From the NCBI GenBank assembly GCA_937874755.1, contig CALNBC010000224.1:1-8148 (forward strand): DNA of 8,148 nt, written 5' to 3'. Position numbers and translations under genes: made by a program. The stretch comes from an uncultured Clostridia bacterium (GTDB lineage: Bacteria; Bacillota; Clostridia; Christensenellales; CALWSW01). Positions 1 through 7,315 of the stretch are shown here, one piece after another. Under the pieces are notes generated by a model. It did no database searches, was not told where the DNA came from, and worked only from the letters and a program-made list of their open reading frames with translations. How positions within the stretch are numbered: the first letter of the stretch is position 1; each line of letters starts with the position of its first letter.

Positions 1-106
1 GGCACAAGCGCAAGCGCTGAACAGTATATTCAAGCCGTTCGGGTGCGGTCAGCCCTTCGCCTCGATTGATGGCTAGAATATACTGTTCAGCGCTTGCACT
101 TGTGCC
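1..106. repeat. Near-perfect inverted repeat at the window's left end (arms 1-31 and 76-106)
   Basis: Positions 1-31 are the reverse complement of 76-106 at 30 of 31 bases; the only mismatch is C9 opposite A98. The 44-nt spacer is 32-75. The right arm codes for GTSASAEQYIL in the kinase frame. The left arm read on the plus strand would code for nearly the same peptide, meaning one arm is an inverted copy of the other. Pairing runs out to base 1, the very edge. A fold-back or chimeric read at a contig end is a likely cause. A true inverted duplication is the alternative. Confidence 0.85.
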
Positions 107-3100
107 CTCTGCCATAGTCTGCACCATATCAGCAAACTGGCGCACCCCTTTGTACGGAAGCATATCCATCCAGCTTTTTTCGCCGCCGTCACGACATTCA
201 AAGAAATGTCTACGGCGCAAGTGCGACAGATATCTGTGGTGTTTCTCCATCAAAAACGCACGGTTACCGGAAGAATAGTCTCTTGGCAAATCCCGGAACA
301 AAGCTTCTACGATGTCATCGTCATATTGGTCGCGCAAGTTGAAAGAAAAACGATTTCCCTTTTTCATTTGCGGCGAGAACATTCCCAAATCTCTGTCGAG
401 TGCGGGATTGCTCACATCCGACATATCAATTTCTCGAAGCAGCGCGATGAGCCTGTCTTGTGAAGGTTTGCTGCCACCCATCCATGAATTGAAATAGTAG
501 CTGTCGAGTATTTCATGTTTCACTTCTTCGCCGCCGCTTTGGTACAAAGAGTGTATTTCATCGCAATTTTTCGCCCCAACAAGCATGAAGGATAACGCTG
601 AGCGCAAATCTCTCATCGTTATGTGCATACGACTACGGAAGTGGGTGATGGAATAGAGGTATTTCAATCGTTCTGTGACTTTTGCCCCAACGACTTCATC
701 TTGGAAAGTACGAACATTGTGCTGAATATAACATTTTCCTTTCAAGTCGCAAGATTCGCAAGCAGTCCAATACTCACTCTGAACCATCTTTTGAAGCATA
801 CGCTCCATGATAGATGCAGTATTTTCGCTATTCGCTACCACAGAACGCATATTAAGATTGATGACCATCACACCGTGAAGCGATTCTGGCATTGTATTCA
901 AACCGCTTTGGACGATTTTCAACAGCAGCGGGAACTTGTCACTGTGTTCTAATAAGAAGTCAACCAACCGGCCTTCGTTGATTGCGATAATGCGGGTTTG
1001 CGAATCAGACCATGAATTGGGATCATTACCACTATACGGGCTGAAGAACTTATCCAAGACTATATTATTCTGCTCGTTTCCTTCGTCTTGGCTACCGTCG
1101 TAATTGCTCAGGAATGTATGCTCATCAAGGCGGAACAAAGCACCGTTGACTCCCCGCTGCATGGTCGCACCTTTTCTCTCAAGTACAGATTCGAATTGCT
1201 GAATGAAAGCTGTTTTCCCGTCACCGGCATTGCCGCTGATGATGACCAACCGATGTTCACCGGCCAGCAAGGAAGGAACCAGCCTCTTATCCAGGAGCGT
1301 TGGGATATAGGTCTCTTTCCCAATTGCATCCAAGCCGCGTGTCCCTGCGTTTGAGACACGGCTCTGGCTAAATAGGGTCAGCAGGTAACTTACATAAGGA
1401 TTGAAGTTCTTTTTCTCTGTGCCAAAACCAGGAAATACGCCGCCTTGTTTACGATCAATACCAATGCTGTCTGCCGTCGTGGTCCTGAATTGCTTTATCG
1501 TTTCTAATGCCGATAACACCTCTTCTGCTGAAGCAAAGCGCTCAGTGCGATTGGGGGCGATGAGCCTTTCGATGAAGTTGATGAACGGCTGTGTTAGCTC
1601 ACTGCCGCCCCTGAATTGCCTAATATCCCTCGGTGGAGTATTCATGGGCGGGTTTATCTCGCTGAAAGGGTATTTGCCTGCGGTCAAACATTCATATAGA
1701 GTGATGCCTAAAGCATAAATGTCACGGTCGATGCGGTCTAGCTCTTTCGGTTCTGTTGTGTAGTCGTAATCAGGTGGGATATAGCGCTTGGTTCCACCGC
1801 CGACAACATGGGTTTCATCCGCAGTCACCGACACATTGAAATCGATGATGCGAACGCCGTCATCCGTCCACAATAGATTTGACGGCTTGATGTCCTGATG
1901 AAAGACCCCATTTTTGTGAAGATGGGCAAGCCCTTCTGCGGTCTCCCTTACAATGCGAACACAATCAAGCAAAGTAAGAGTTTCGGCATCCATCATATCG
2001 GACACATCCAACCCATCCACGTATTCAAAAAGAATAAATGGCGTTCGCTCTGTATCGGTAAGCCTGTCCGCATATACTACTTTCACAACATGCGGGTGTT
2101 CCGGCAGTGAACTCAGCGCCTTGTATTCTTTCTTCATACGTTGAAAGACGCTGAGGCGGTCTTTGGTGACCAACTTCATGACCCTTACCACATCGCCAAA
2201 CACGTCAAATACTTTATATGTCACGCCAAAGCCGCCGGAACCAAGCTTCTTTTGCACGCGAAAACGCTCCTGCAACAAGAAATCGTGCGGAAGATTGGCA
2301 AGCAAAACCGGCAAAATTGGTGGAGAAGCGGTTTCTCCGGCAGATTCCGCTTGTCCCTCAGCGGCTTCAGGCAATATGATGGCATCCAGCGCTTTGTCTG
2401 CGACGGCGGCGCTGACATGACGGTCTTCTGGATCAAATTCGCAAAACAGCTGCAACCATTCATCAATTCCCTTTGGCAAATCACTGTTTAGTTCCGAGGG
2501 CTTGAGCGGGAATTTGCCATCAGCCTCCAACATTTGGTCAGTGCTTTCAAAAGGCGCTTCCCCGGTCAATAGCTCATAGAAAATCAGTCCTGCCGAATAC
2601 AGATCTGATGCGATACTGGCTTGCGCCGGGTCTTTGTAGCATTCAGGAGCCTGATAGTCTGTTTCAAGGTCATCTACTATCTGATATGCTATTGTCTCTG
2701 TACGGTTTTTCCCCACTCGTGCGAAATCGAAGCCTGTCAACCGTACTTGACCACCCTTTGAGACAAGGATGTCGTCGGGAGTCAGATTGCGGTGGATGAC
2801 TTCATAATGATGAGCATGGTCAAGCGCAGCCAAAACCCCATGCATCACTTGGAGCTTTTGGTCAAAAGTCAATGCCAACGAAGGCTTGATGACATGCAGT
2901 CGCAAGACGTATCCCGGTGCATCCTCTGTCACAAGGACAAACCGGTCTTCCTCTTCTGTCGGAAAGAAATCTCTGACAGCAAGAATGTTTGCATGGGAAG
3001 GCATATGCGCAACTGCCCGGTAAGAATTGCTGATTCGCAGCAATTCTTCTTTCCGTGCATCTTTATCTTGATATGGGTCGGCTTGATAAACGCGCAGCCG

Positions 3101-3763
3101 TGCTTGTCCGCCACTGCTCCCAAGGAGGTTATGTTTGGCTCGGTATTCCGAATATCGGTCTGTACCGCCCAGCTTTTCTTCCACTTGCCATTCGCGGAAT
3201 ACCAGCGCGGATGTTTTAGCTTTTCCGCGACCGGTTATCACTTTGGCAACTTGAGATGAATAGGGGAGGATATTGTCTAAAAAATGAGCTGGTATCTTAG
3301 TTTTGTCCTGAAAATACTTCAGACAATGTTTGATGTCCGTAACATCCGGGCTATCCCTACCATCGCGATCTGCCAGAGTAGCGTCATCCGCCGTTAACAG
3401 CACGACCGCATGAACATAGACTTTGCGAAGCTCTATTTGACCAGGATTGCTATCACAGATGATATTGTGCATGACTTTTGCATGGCTGCGTAGCTTTGCT
3501 AAAGGGGAAACGAATGGCTGACGGCCTTCCGGATACCATTTGGGGCCAATCACGTCGATGTTGCCCTTGGTCCCCTTGATATCTACCAGATACACCACAT
3601 GGGGTGCGATGATTGCCACGTCAATCTCGAATACCTCATTCTGTTTGCGCATTTCGAAATTGTGTATGACAAGCCAGCCGTCGGGAAGACGGTCGCGAAG
3701 GAAACCGATGGCTTTGCGCTCGGCATCATTGACAGGTTGTCCGATAGGGATGATCTTCGCCAT
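1..3763 (-). CDS. PglW/MADS-like NERD – pseudokinase – Ser/Thr kinase – P-loop NTPase protein (3' end cut by window)
   Basis: This is a single open frame of at least 1,254 codons with no stop down to position 2. Residues 1-75 look like a NERD (nuclease-related, PD-(D/E)xK-type) domain, with E46, D48, D61 and K63 as the likely metal-site residues. Residues ~190-455 are kinase-like but degenerate: HRN at 324-326, TPDD at 328-331, DFA at 346-348, APE at 372-374, and no clear N-lobe lysine. Residues ~500-755 form a better kinase: glycine loop GSGGFG 508-513, K530, E546, HQD with D624, K626 and N629, DFN 641-643, and DIYALG 681-686. Residues ~775 onward hold a P-loop NTPase (Walker A GNAGDGKT 844-851) and a Cys cluster at 1002-1011. 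The ATG at 3763 lies 6 nt after GGAGG; the adjacent ATG at 3766 is only 3 nt away. Its start overlaps the hsdS stop. It probably senses or signals phage attack in a methylation-linked defence complex. The domains are seen in the sequence; the role is inferred. The last ~10 residues fall in a suspect repeat. Confidence 0.9.
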   Translation of the reverse strand, partial: MAKIIPIGQPVNDAERKAIGFLRDRLPDGWLVIHNFEMRKQNEVFEIDVAIIAPHVVYLVDIKGTKGNIDVIGPKWYPEGRQPFVSPLAKLRSHAKVMHNIICDSNPGQIELRKVYVHAVVLLTADDATLADRDGRDSPDVTDIKHCLKYFQDKTKIPAHFLDNILPYSSQVAKVITGRGKAKTSALVFREWQVEEKLGGTDRYSEYRAKHNLLGSSGGQARLRVYQADPYQDKDARKEELLRISNSYRAVAHMPSHANILAVRDFFPTEEEDRFVLVTEDAPGYVLRLHVIKPSLALTFDQKLQVMHGVLAALDHAHHYEVIHRNLTPDDILVSKGGQVRLTGFDFARVGKNRTETIAYQIVDDLETDYQAPECYKDPAQASIASDLYSAGLIFYELLTGEAPFESTDQMLEADGKFPLKPSELNSDLPKGIDEWLQLFCEFDPEDRHVSAAVADKALDAIILPEAAEGQAESAGETASPPILPVLLANLPHDFLLQERFRVQKKLGSGGFGVTYKVFDVFGDVVRVMKLVTKDRLSVFQRMKKEYKALSSLPEHPHVVKVVYADRLTDTERTPFILFEYVDGLDVSDMMDAETLTLLDCVRIVRETAEGLAHLHKNGVFHQDIKPSNLLWTDDGVRIIDFNVSVTADETHVVGGGTKRYIPPDYDYTTEPKELDRIDRDIYALGITLYECLTAGKYPFSEINPPMNTPPRDIRQFRGGSELTQPFINFIERLIAPNRTERFASAEEVLSALETIKQFRTTTADSIGIDRKQGGVFPGFGTEKKNFNPYVSYLLTLFSQSRVSNAGTRGLDAIGKETYIPTLLDKRLVPSLLAGEHRLVIISGNAGDGKTAFIQQFESVLERKGATMQRGVNGALFRLDEHTFLSNYDGSQDEGNEQNNIVLDKFFSPYSGNDPNSWSDSQTRIIAINEGRLVDFLLEHSDKFPLLLKIVQSGLNTMPESLHGVMVINLNMRSVVANSENTASIMERMLQKMVQSEYWTACESCDLKGKCYIQHNVRTFQDEVVGAKVTERLKYLYSITHFRSRMHITMRDLRSALSFMLVGAKNCDEIHSLYQSGGEEVKHEILDSYYFNSWMGGSKPSQDRLIALLREIDMSDVSNPALDRDLGMFSPQMKKGNRFSFNLRDQYDDDIVEALFRDLPRDYSSGNRAFLMEKHHRYLSHLRRRHFFECRDGGEKSWMDMLPYKGVRQFADMVQTMAEGTSASAEQYILAINRGEGLTAPERLEYTVQRLRLC
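3022..3048. repeat. Perfect 11-bp hairpin inside the kinase gene
   Basis: AAGAATTGCTG at 3022-3032 and CAGCAATTCTT at 3038-3048 are exact reverse complements around a 5-nt loop (ATTCG). It lies in the coding region for residues ~239-247 of the NERD-kinase protein, in the N-lobe of the first kinase-like domain. No T-run follows on either strand, so it is not a classical terminator. It may be chance or a local mRNA structure. Confidence 0.55.
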
Positions 3764-5172
3764 CATTGCCCTCCCTTTTCGATTGCCTGTTCCACAAGAA
3801 GAACGGCATCTTTTTCGAGTTTCTGCGATTGACCTCGTAACATACCGGCTTGTACTACCATGTTATGAATATCTTCCCTAAACTCTTTTGTCGTAGATGT
3901 TGGAATGCGAATCTTCAAAACAGCATCAAGGGGAAGATATGGGATAGAACTTCCAGCGGCAGTACGAGAAAGCAATTGATAACCAATATCCGTTAGGCAC
4001 AGAAAAGCAAACACATATCCTGCGGGATAGTCATTATCCGTGGCTCTTAATCGTATAATGTGCGGAGATGCAGCAATTCCATCAAACCGTGCGTCCGACC
4101 AGACGCCTCGACCTATAATACCGCCGACTTGTCCGCTCCGCGCAAGAAGGATGTCCTGCTGATTTATTCTCCACGATTCTTCATCATCCCCAAGCGATTG
4201 AGTACGAATAAAACGCTCCGGTTCAATGCTTTTAAGGAATATACCGCCACTAGTGATAAAAGGTGTTCCGAATTCTTCATCCACGAATATTTGCTTTAAT
4301 CTATTGGATTCGAATCCTTTGACCCCCGCGTCATTGAGCGTTATGCCTTTCGCATCCAAAACCAATTGTTCTGCTTGTTGGGCGGTCGGATTATGAAAAG
4401 TAGCATCCAATCGACTAAACAGACTGTTAGAATTAGCTACTGAAAAGGCAAACACACGCGCTGACATAGCTAATTTCTCGGGAAAGCCGCACTGCTGATT
4501 AATCATATCGGCGGCTTTTTTGTATATAGTTGAAGATTCAACCATCAAATCTGCGGCGCGTTGCACCAGCTCATGCGCCTTTTCCTCTACTGCGCCAAGA
4601 CGGGGGACGGGGAGGTCGGCAAGATGGCTCGGTTCAATGTGCTGAATAATTGCGCCATAAGTTCCTGATATGACCAGCGGTATGCCGAATCTACTCGACA
4701 AGAAGGAATATAAGAATCCAGGTTTGATTTTATCTTTGTCTGGAGCAACACGCATGAAATGCTGTGATCCTGCCATCCCTTTCATATCTGTCCGAGAATA
4801 AGCTGCTCTGCCGATGGTTCCTGAGCATGTGATAAGTGTCCAATCTTCTTCAATAACTAATTGAGGAGTGTCGGCAACCTGACGGGTTGAGATTAACGGC
4901 AAATGAGTAATATCAGCATCAAGAATATCAGTGCTCCCCAAAAACGGTACACCATATTCTCGTTCTTCAACATATTGCCTTGCGAAACGAGGACCGTTGA
5001 AAATCCCCCCATTATAGCCTTCGGTTAGACTATCGAGCCGCTCTGTCCGATGCTTTATCATCAATTCACGAGCTTCAATGGCACCAGAAAGATAAGGTCC
5101 GCAATCCAAGCGATACCCATCACTCTTCAACCAATTACTTGGAATCACTTTTACCTGAAACTTTCTGCTCAT
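3763..5172 (-). CDS. hsdS: Type I restriction-modification specificity subunit (HsdS-like)
   Basis: This 469-residue protein has the two-fold layout of type I S subunits, which give the methyltransferase complex its DNA target. A first target-recognition domain spans roughly residues 20-190, with the typical stretch SGTIGRAA near 118 and a closing DLPVP at 186-190. A helical spacer (about 191-228, starting EEKAHELV) follows. A second recognition domain (about 250-425) contains ILLARSGQVGG near 341 and ends in IRIPT. A short C-terminal helix (about 426-469) closes the protein. The two half-repeats imply a bipartite recognition site that cannot be read from sequence alone. ATG at 5172 is preferred over an upstream in-frame TTG at 5196, because it overlaps the preceding stop as ATGA and follows GAGGTG by 5 nt. 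The gene overlaps the kinase gene downstream, so M, S and kinase should be co-translated. In MADS an HsdS-like gene lies beside a kinase gene, as I recall. Confidence 0.9.
   Translation of the reverse strand: MSRKFQVKVIPSNWLKSDGYRLDCGPYLSGAIEARELMIKHRTERLDSLTEGYNGGIFNGPRFARQYVEEREYGVPFLGSTDILDADITHLPLISTRQVADTPQLVIEEDWTLITCSGTIGRAAYSRTDMKGMAGSQHFMRVAPDKDKIKPGFLYSFLSSRFGIPLVISGTYGAIIQHIEPSHLADLPVPRLGAVEEKAHELVQRAADLMVESSTIYKKAADMINQQCGFPEKLAMSARVFAFSVANSNSLFSRLDATFHNPTAQQAEQLVLDAKGITLNDAGVKGFESNRLKQIFVDEEFGTPFITSGGIFLKSIEPERFIRTQSLGDDEESWRINQQDILLARSGQVGGIIGRGVWSDARFDGIAASPHIIRLRATDNDYPAGYVFAFLCLTDIGYQLLSRTAAGSSIPYLPLDAVLKIRIPTSTTKEFREDIHNMVVQAGMLRGQSQKLEKDAVLLVEQAIEKGGQ
3770..3774 (-). promoter_or_regulatory. 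Shine-Dalgarno site for the NERD-kinase gene
   Basis: GGAGG, within GGGAGGG at 3775-3769, precedes two consecutive ATG codons. Spacing is 3 nt to the ATG at 3766 and 6 nt to the ATG at 3763, so the second is more likely used. The first ATG overlaps the hsdS stop codon (TGA 3765-3763). Confidence 0.7.
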
Positions 5173-7187
5173 AACGTCACCTCTCCGGTCTCGCAAAACT
5201 CTTTGTATTTCTCAGCAACCAATGGCAATTCATCATGAATGCGTCGGTCGCGTCGAACGGTACGCCGGATTTCTACACGGTCGCCGTGCCGTATGCGTTC
5301 AACCACTTCTTCATCGAAGATGAGTTCCTCGCCATCCGACGAACGCTGAAATAGTGTGTTACCTCTTGCGTCCACGCCTGCACGGTCTACCACTGCCATG
5401 AACACCTTGTAGTCAGGATGTTTTGGTTGATTCAATTCTTGCTGGCTACGGCGACGCAGAATCAGCAAGCTAGGAAGAGCAGGGGTCAGCCCGTATTCTT
5501 TGACCGTCACTTTGAACGGCTCTATCGGCAAATCGACGCAAGCCAAGACTTCGCAATGCCGCAAAATCCACCAACGAATGTACTCGTCTCCCGGATTGCC
5601 GAGAACGCCATCCGGCAAAAGAATACCGACGCGACCGGTTCCGGGCTTTACCCATTGCAATACTCGTTCGATAAAGAGCACTTCCGGCGGAATGCCTGCG
5701 GCGTTCAGATTACCTGTGTTGCGATAACCGCCCTCGCCATCGGGAGTCCAAGTGTTGCCCAATTCGAAGCGATTTAGTATCGCCGGGTCGGTCACCGTGT
5801 CTTTGGTCGAGAACCACGGATTGAGCAAGGCAACGTCCATGCTCCCCAACGGAATCGCCGATCTTGCCGCAGCATTGCCGTCCAAATCCCCATCCGGATA
5901 TGTGCGAGAGTCCAGCCGATATACGCTTCCGGGATTGCCTGAAGTAAAGAGCAGATTCATGCGGCTGGTGACAGCAAGGAACGGGTCTATATCACAGCCA
6001 AAAGCGTTTTCTGCCACCCATTTTTCCGCAACAGCAAGTGCGTCGCGCAGGGTGCCGTTCGTTGCCGCCTCCGGGGTTAGTCCTTTCGAAAACAAGTTCT
6101 GCCTGAAAATGTGATCTGCGGTCATAGTAAGAAAAGTCCCCGTACCGCAAGAGCAGTCAAGAACCCTTTCGCCCCGCGTTGGGTCGAGCATAGACACCGC
6201 AAGTTCCGCCACATTGAGTGGCGTGGGGTATCGTCCCTCTGTTCCGTCCATGACGCGGCGGGCAACGGTACGAAAAGCCGTTGTCCGATATTTGGGCTGC
6301 GTGTCGCGCAAAGCATAGCGGGCTAGCTCTTTGACCAATACTGCCGTTTCATGGGATTCCAAATGCAAATCCCATCCACGGGCAAGCAAACCAGGTTGCC
6401 ATTCCTTAGCCTGCTCGACAGCATGATGAATACGAATGGAAATAGCCTCTTGTCCTTCCGGCGTATAGGGTTCTTCGCCCTTTATCCAGAACAGCCGCTC
6501 GCTCATCGGCTTTATCTCGTCACACATCTTTGCAAACAACAATACCGCTAACTGCTTGAAGGCATCCTTGTGGTCTAATCCAAGATTTCGATTCAGGTAT
6601 TGCAAACACCTGCTGAGGGCATCCTCCAAACCTTCAGCATCCGCGGCGACCTGAATGACACCGCCGGTTTTATCAATATCAGTTGTCCCTTCCGCTGGAG
6701 CCGGCCAGATGCCAATCGGTTTGATCTTTGTTTCAAAACGGGTCTGTTCAACCCGCGCCATGAATTCTTCTTGACCATTCGTCCACATGCCAAGAGAGAC
6801 ATTCGGGAGAAGTTCCATCAAGTCCTGCAATGACTGGACATCCGCTTCCGCTTCGGCGTAAATACGCAGTTTGTCTCTGTTCTTCTGGCTCACACAGATA
6901 ATGATACGCTGCAAATTTTCATTCGTATGCTCAGCATCCGGCTGAAAAACCGCAATGTCAATACGCTTGCGCCCATGCCCCTGAATTCGCGGTTTGTAGT
7001 CTGTTTCCAAATCACTGCGACTAAAACCATACCCCTCAATCAGTTGGCGCAATACTTTTTGCACAAGCAGTTTCTTAGCGTTTGCACTTTCTTTGTTACC
7101 CGTCAGAATGTCAATGAAGAAATTCTCAGGAGTGTTTTCTTCTTCACCGGTTTCCGCCGCGAGTTCGATGTTTTCTTGTTCTGTCAT
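5169..7187 (-). CDS. hsdM: HsdM-like N6-adenine DNA methyltransferase with N-terminal nuclease-like domain; atypical NPWF motif
   Basis: This 672-residue protein appears complete. Residues ~35-165 resemble the N-terminal domain of type I R proteins (PD-(D/E)xK-like fold): a YGF segment at 53-55, RKRIDIAVF with D77, then the strand IIICVSQK ending at K102. The usual E-x-K of an active nuclease is not present there, so cleavage is doubtful. Residues ~190-665 are an HsdM domain: helical region, GRYPTPLNVAELAVSMLDP (318-336), SAM motif I DCSCGTGTF (344-352), acidic motif GCDIDPF (397-403), and LLNPWF (454-459) where N6-adenine methyltransferases normally have NPPF or NPPY. The C-terminal helix DELPLVAEKYKEF (652-664) is typical of HsdM. 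It is a clear paralogue of the upstream gene. ATG at 7187 overlaps the TGA that ends the upstream frame; GGAG lies 8 nt before it. It likely pairs with the paralogue and HsdS. Whether it methylates or is a structural partner is open. Confidence 0.9.
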   Translation of the reverse strand: MTEQENIELAAETGEEENTPENFFIDILTGNKESANAKKLLVQKVLRQLIEGYGFSRSDLETDYKPRIQGHGRKRIDIAVFQPDAEHTNENLQRIIICVSQKNRDKLRIYAEAEADVQSLQDLMELLPNVSLGMWTNGQEEFMARVEQTRFETKIKPIGIWPAPAEGTTDIDKTGGVIQVAADAEGLEDALSRCLQYLNRNLGLDHKDAFKQLAVLLFAKMCDEIKPMSERLFWIKGEEPYTPEGQEAISIRIHHAVEQAKEWQPGLLARGWDLHLESHETAVLVKELARYALRDTQPKYRTTAFRTVARRVMDGTEGRYPTPLNVAELAVSMLDPTRGERVLDCSCGTGTFLTMTADHIFRQNLFSKGLTPEAATNGTLRDALAVAEKWVAENAFGCDIDPFLAVTSRMNLLFTSGNPGSVYRLDSRTYPDGDLDGNAAARSAIPLGSMDVALLNPWFSTKDTVTDPAILNRFELGNTWTPDGEGGYRNTGNLNAAGIPPEVLFIERVLQWVKPGTGRVGILLPDGVLGNPGDEYIRWWILRHCEVLACVDLPIEPFKVTVKEYGLTPALPSLLILRRRSQQELNQPKHPDYKVFMAVVDRAGVDARGNTLFQRSSDGEELIFDEEVVERIRHGDRVEIRRTVRRDRRIHDELPLVAEKYKEFCETGEVTL
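5178..5183 (-). promoter_or_regulatory. Shine-Dalgarno site that fixes the hsdS start
   Basis: GAGGTG sits 5 nt before the ATG at 5172, which overlaps the methyltransferase TGA at 5171-5169. The longer in-frame option, a TTG at 5196, lies upstream of this site and would waste it. The ATG at 5172 is therefore chosen. Confidence 0.75.
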
Positions 7188-7315
7188 TCTTCACTCTCCA
7201 TGAGAAATTTCTTGTACTCTTTTGCGATAACAGGCAAATCATTGTCCTCTATCTTCTCATTCCGCGTCAGGACGCGTTCAATGACCTTGCCCCCAATGCG
7301 GAGCTTCTCGGTTTA
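7184..7315 (-). pseudogene. Detached C-terminal segment of the first methyltransferase, beyond the in-frame TAA
   Basis: Translating through the TAA gives 43 more codons in the same frame, ending at TGA 7186-7184. The segment starts TEKLRIGGKVIERV and ends with NDLPVIAKEYKKFLMESEE. It aligns without a gap to residues 629 onward of the paralogue (VERIRHGDRVEIRRTV, then DELPLVAEKYKEF). From the shared GED/GEE to the shared LP both proteins span exactly 37 positions, with the TAA opposite V628 of the paralogue. The segment also carries the Shine-Dalgarno site and stop/start overlap for the next gene, so it belongs to the original upstream gene. Confidence 0.85.
7196..7199 (-). promoter_or_regulatory. 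Shine-Dalgarno site for the second methyltransferase
   Basis: GGAG lies 8 nt before the ATG at 7187, inside the coding tail of the upstream methyltransferase. The ATG overlaps the upstream TGA (ATGA), which suggests translational coupling. If the TAA at 7315-7313 is real, ribosomes would terminate about 126 nt before this start, which could weaken coupling. Confidence 0.7.

Noticed and set aside
1108..1359. Short minus-strand open frames at 1108-1359, 2221-2484, 2929-3123, 5470-5655, 6122-6316 and 6593-6802
   Set aside because: Each overlaps a long verified minus-strand gene in another frame and shows no protein family features.
3022..3048. Rho-independent terminator
   Set aside because: The stem is perfect but A/T-rich, lies inside a long coding frame, and has no run of T after it on either strand.
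2792..3259. Plus-strand open frame of 155 codons (and similar plus-strand frames across the window)
   Set aside because: It lies antisense to the verified kinase gene, has no recognisable domain and no convincing ribosome binding site. The plus-strand frames at 623-952, 2141-2491, 3540-3881, 5418-5777, 6927-7361 and 7461-7925 are rejected for the same reason, as shadows of minus-strand genes.
5194..5196. TTG at 5196 as the hsdS start
   Set aside because: ATG at 5172 has a well-placed GAGGTG and the ATGA overlap used at the other gene junctions; the 8 extra residues show no family feature.
7313..7315. Alternative genetic code reading TAA as an amino acid
   Set aside because: Only this one in-frame TAA is seen. 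The other genes have none across more than 2,300 codons, and a single nonsense mutation or base error explains it more simply.
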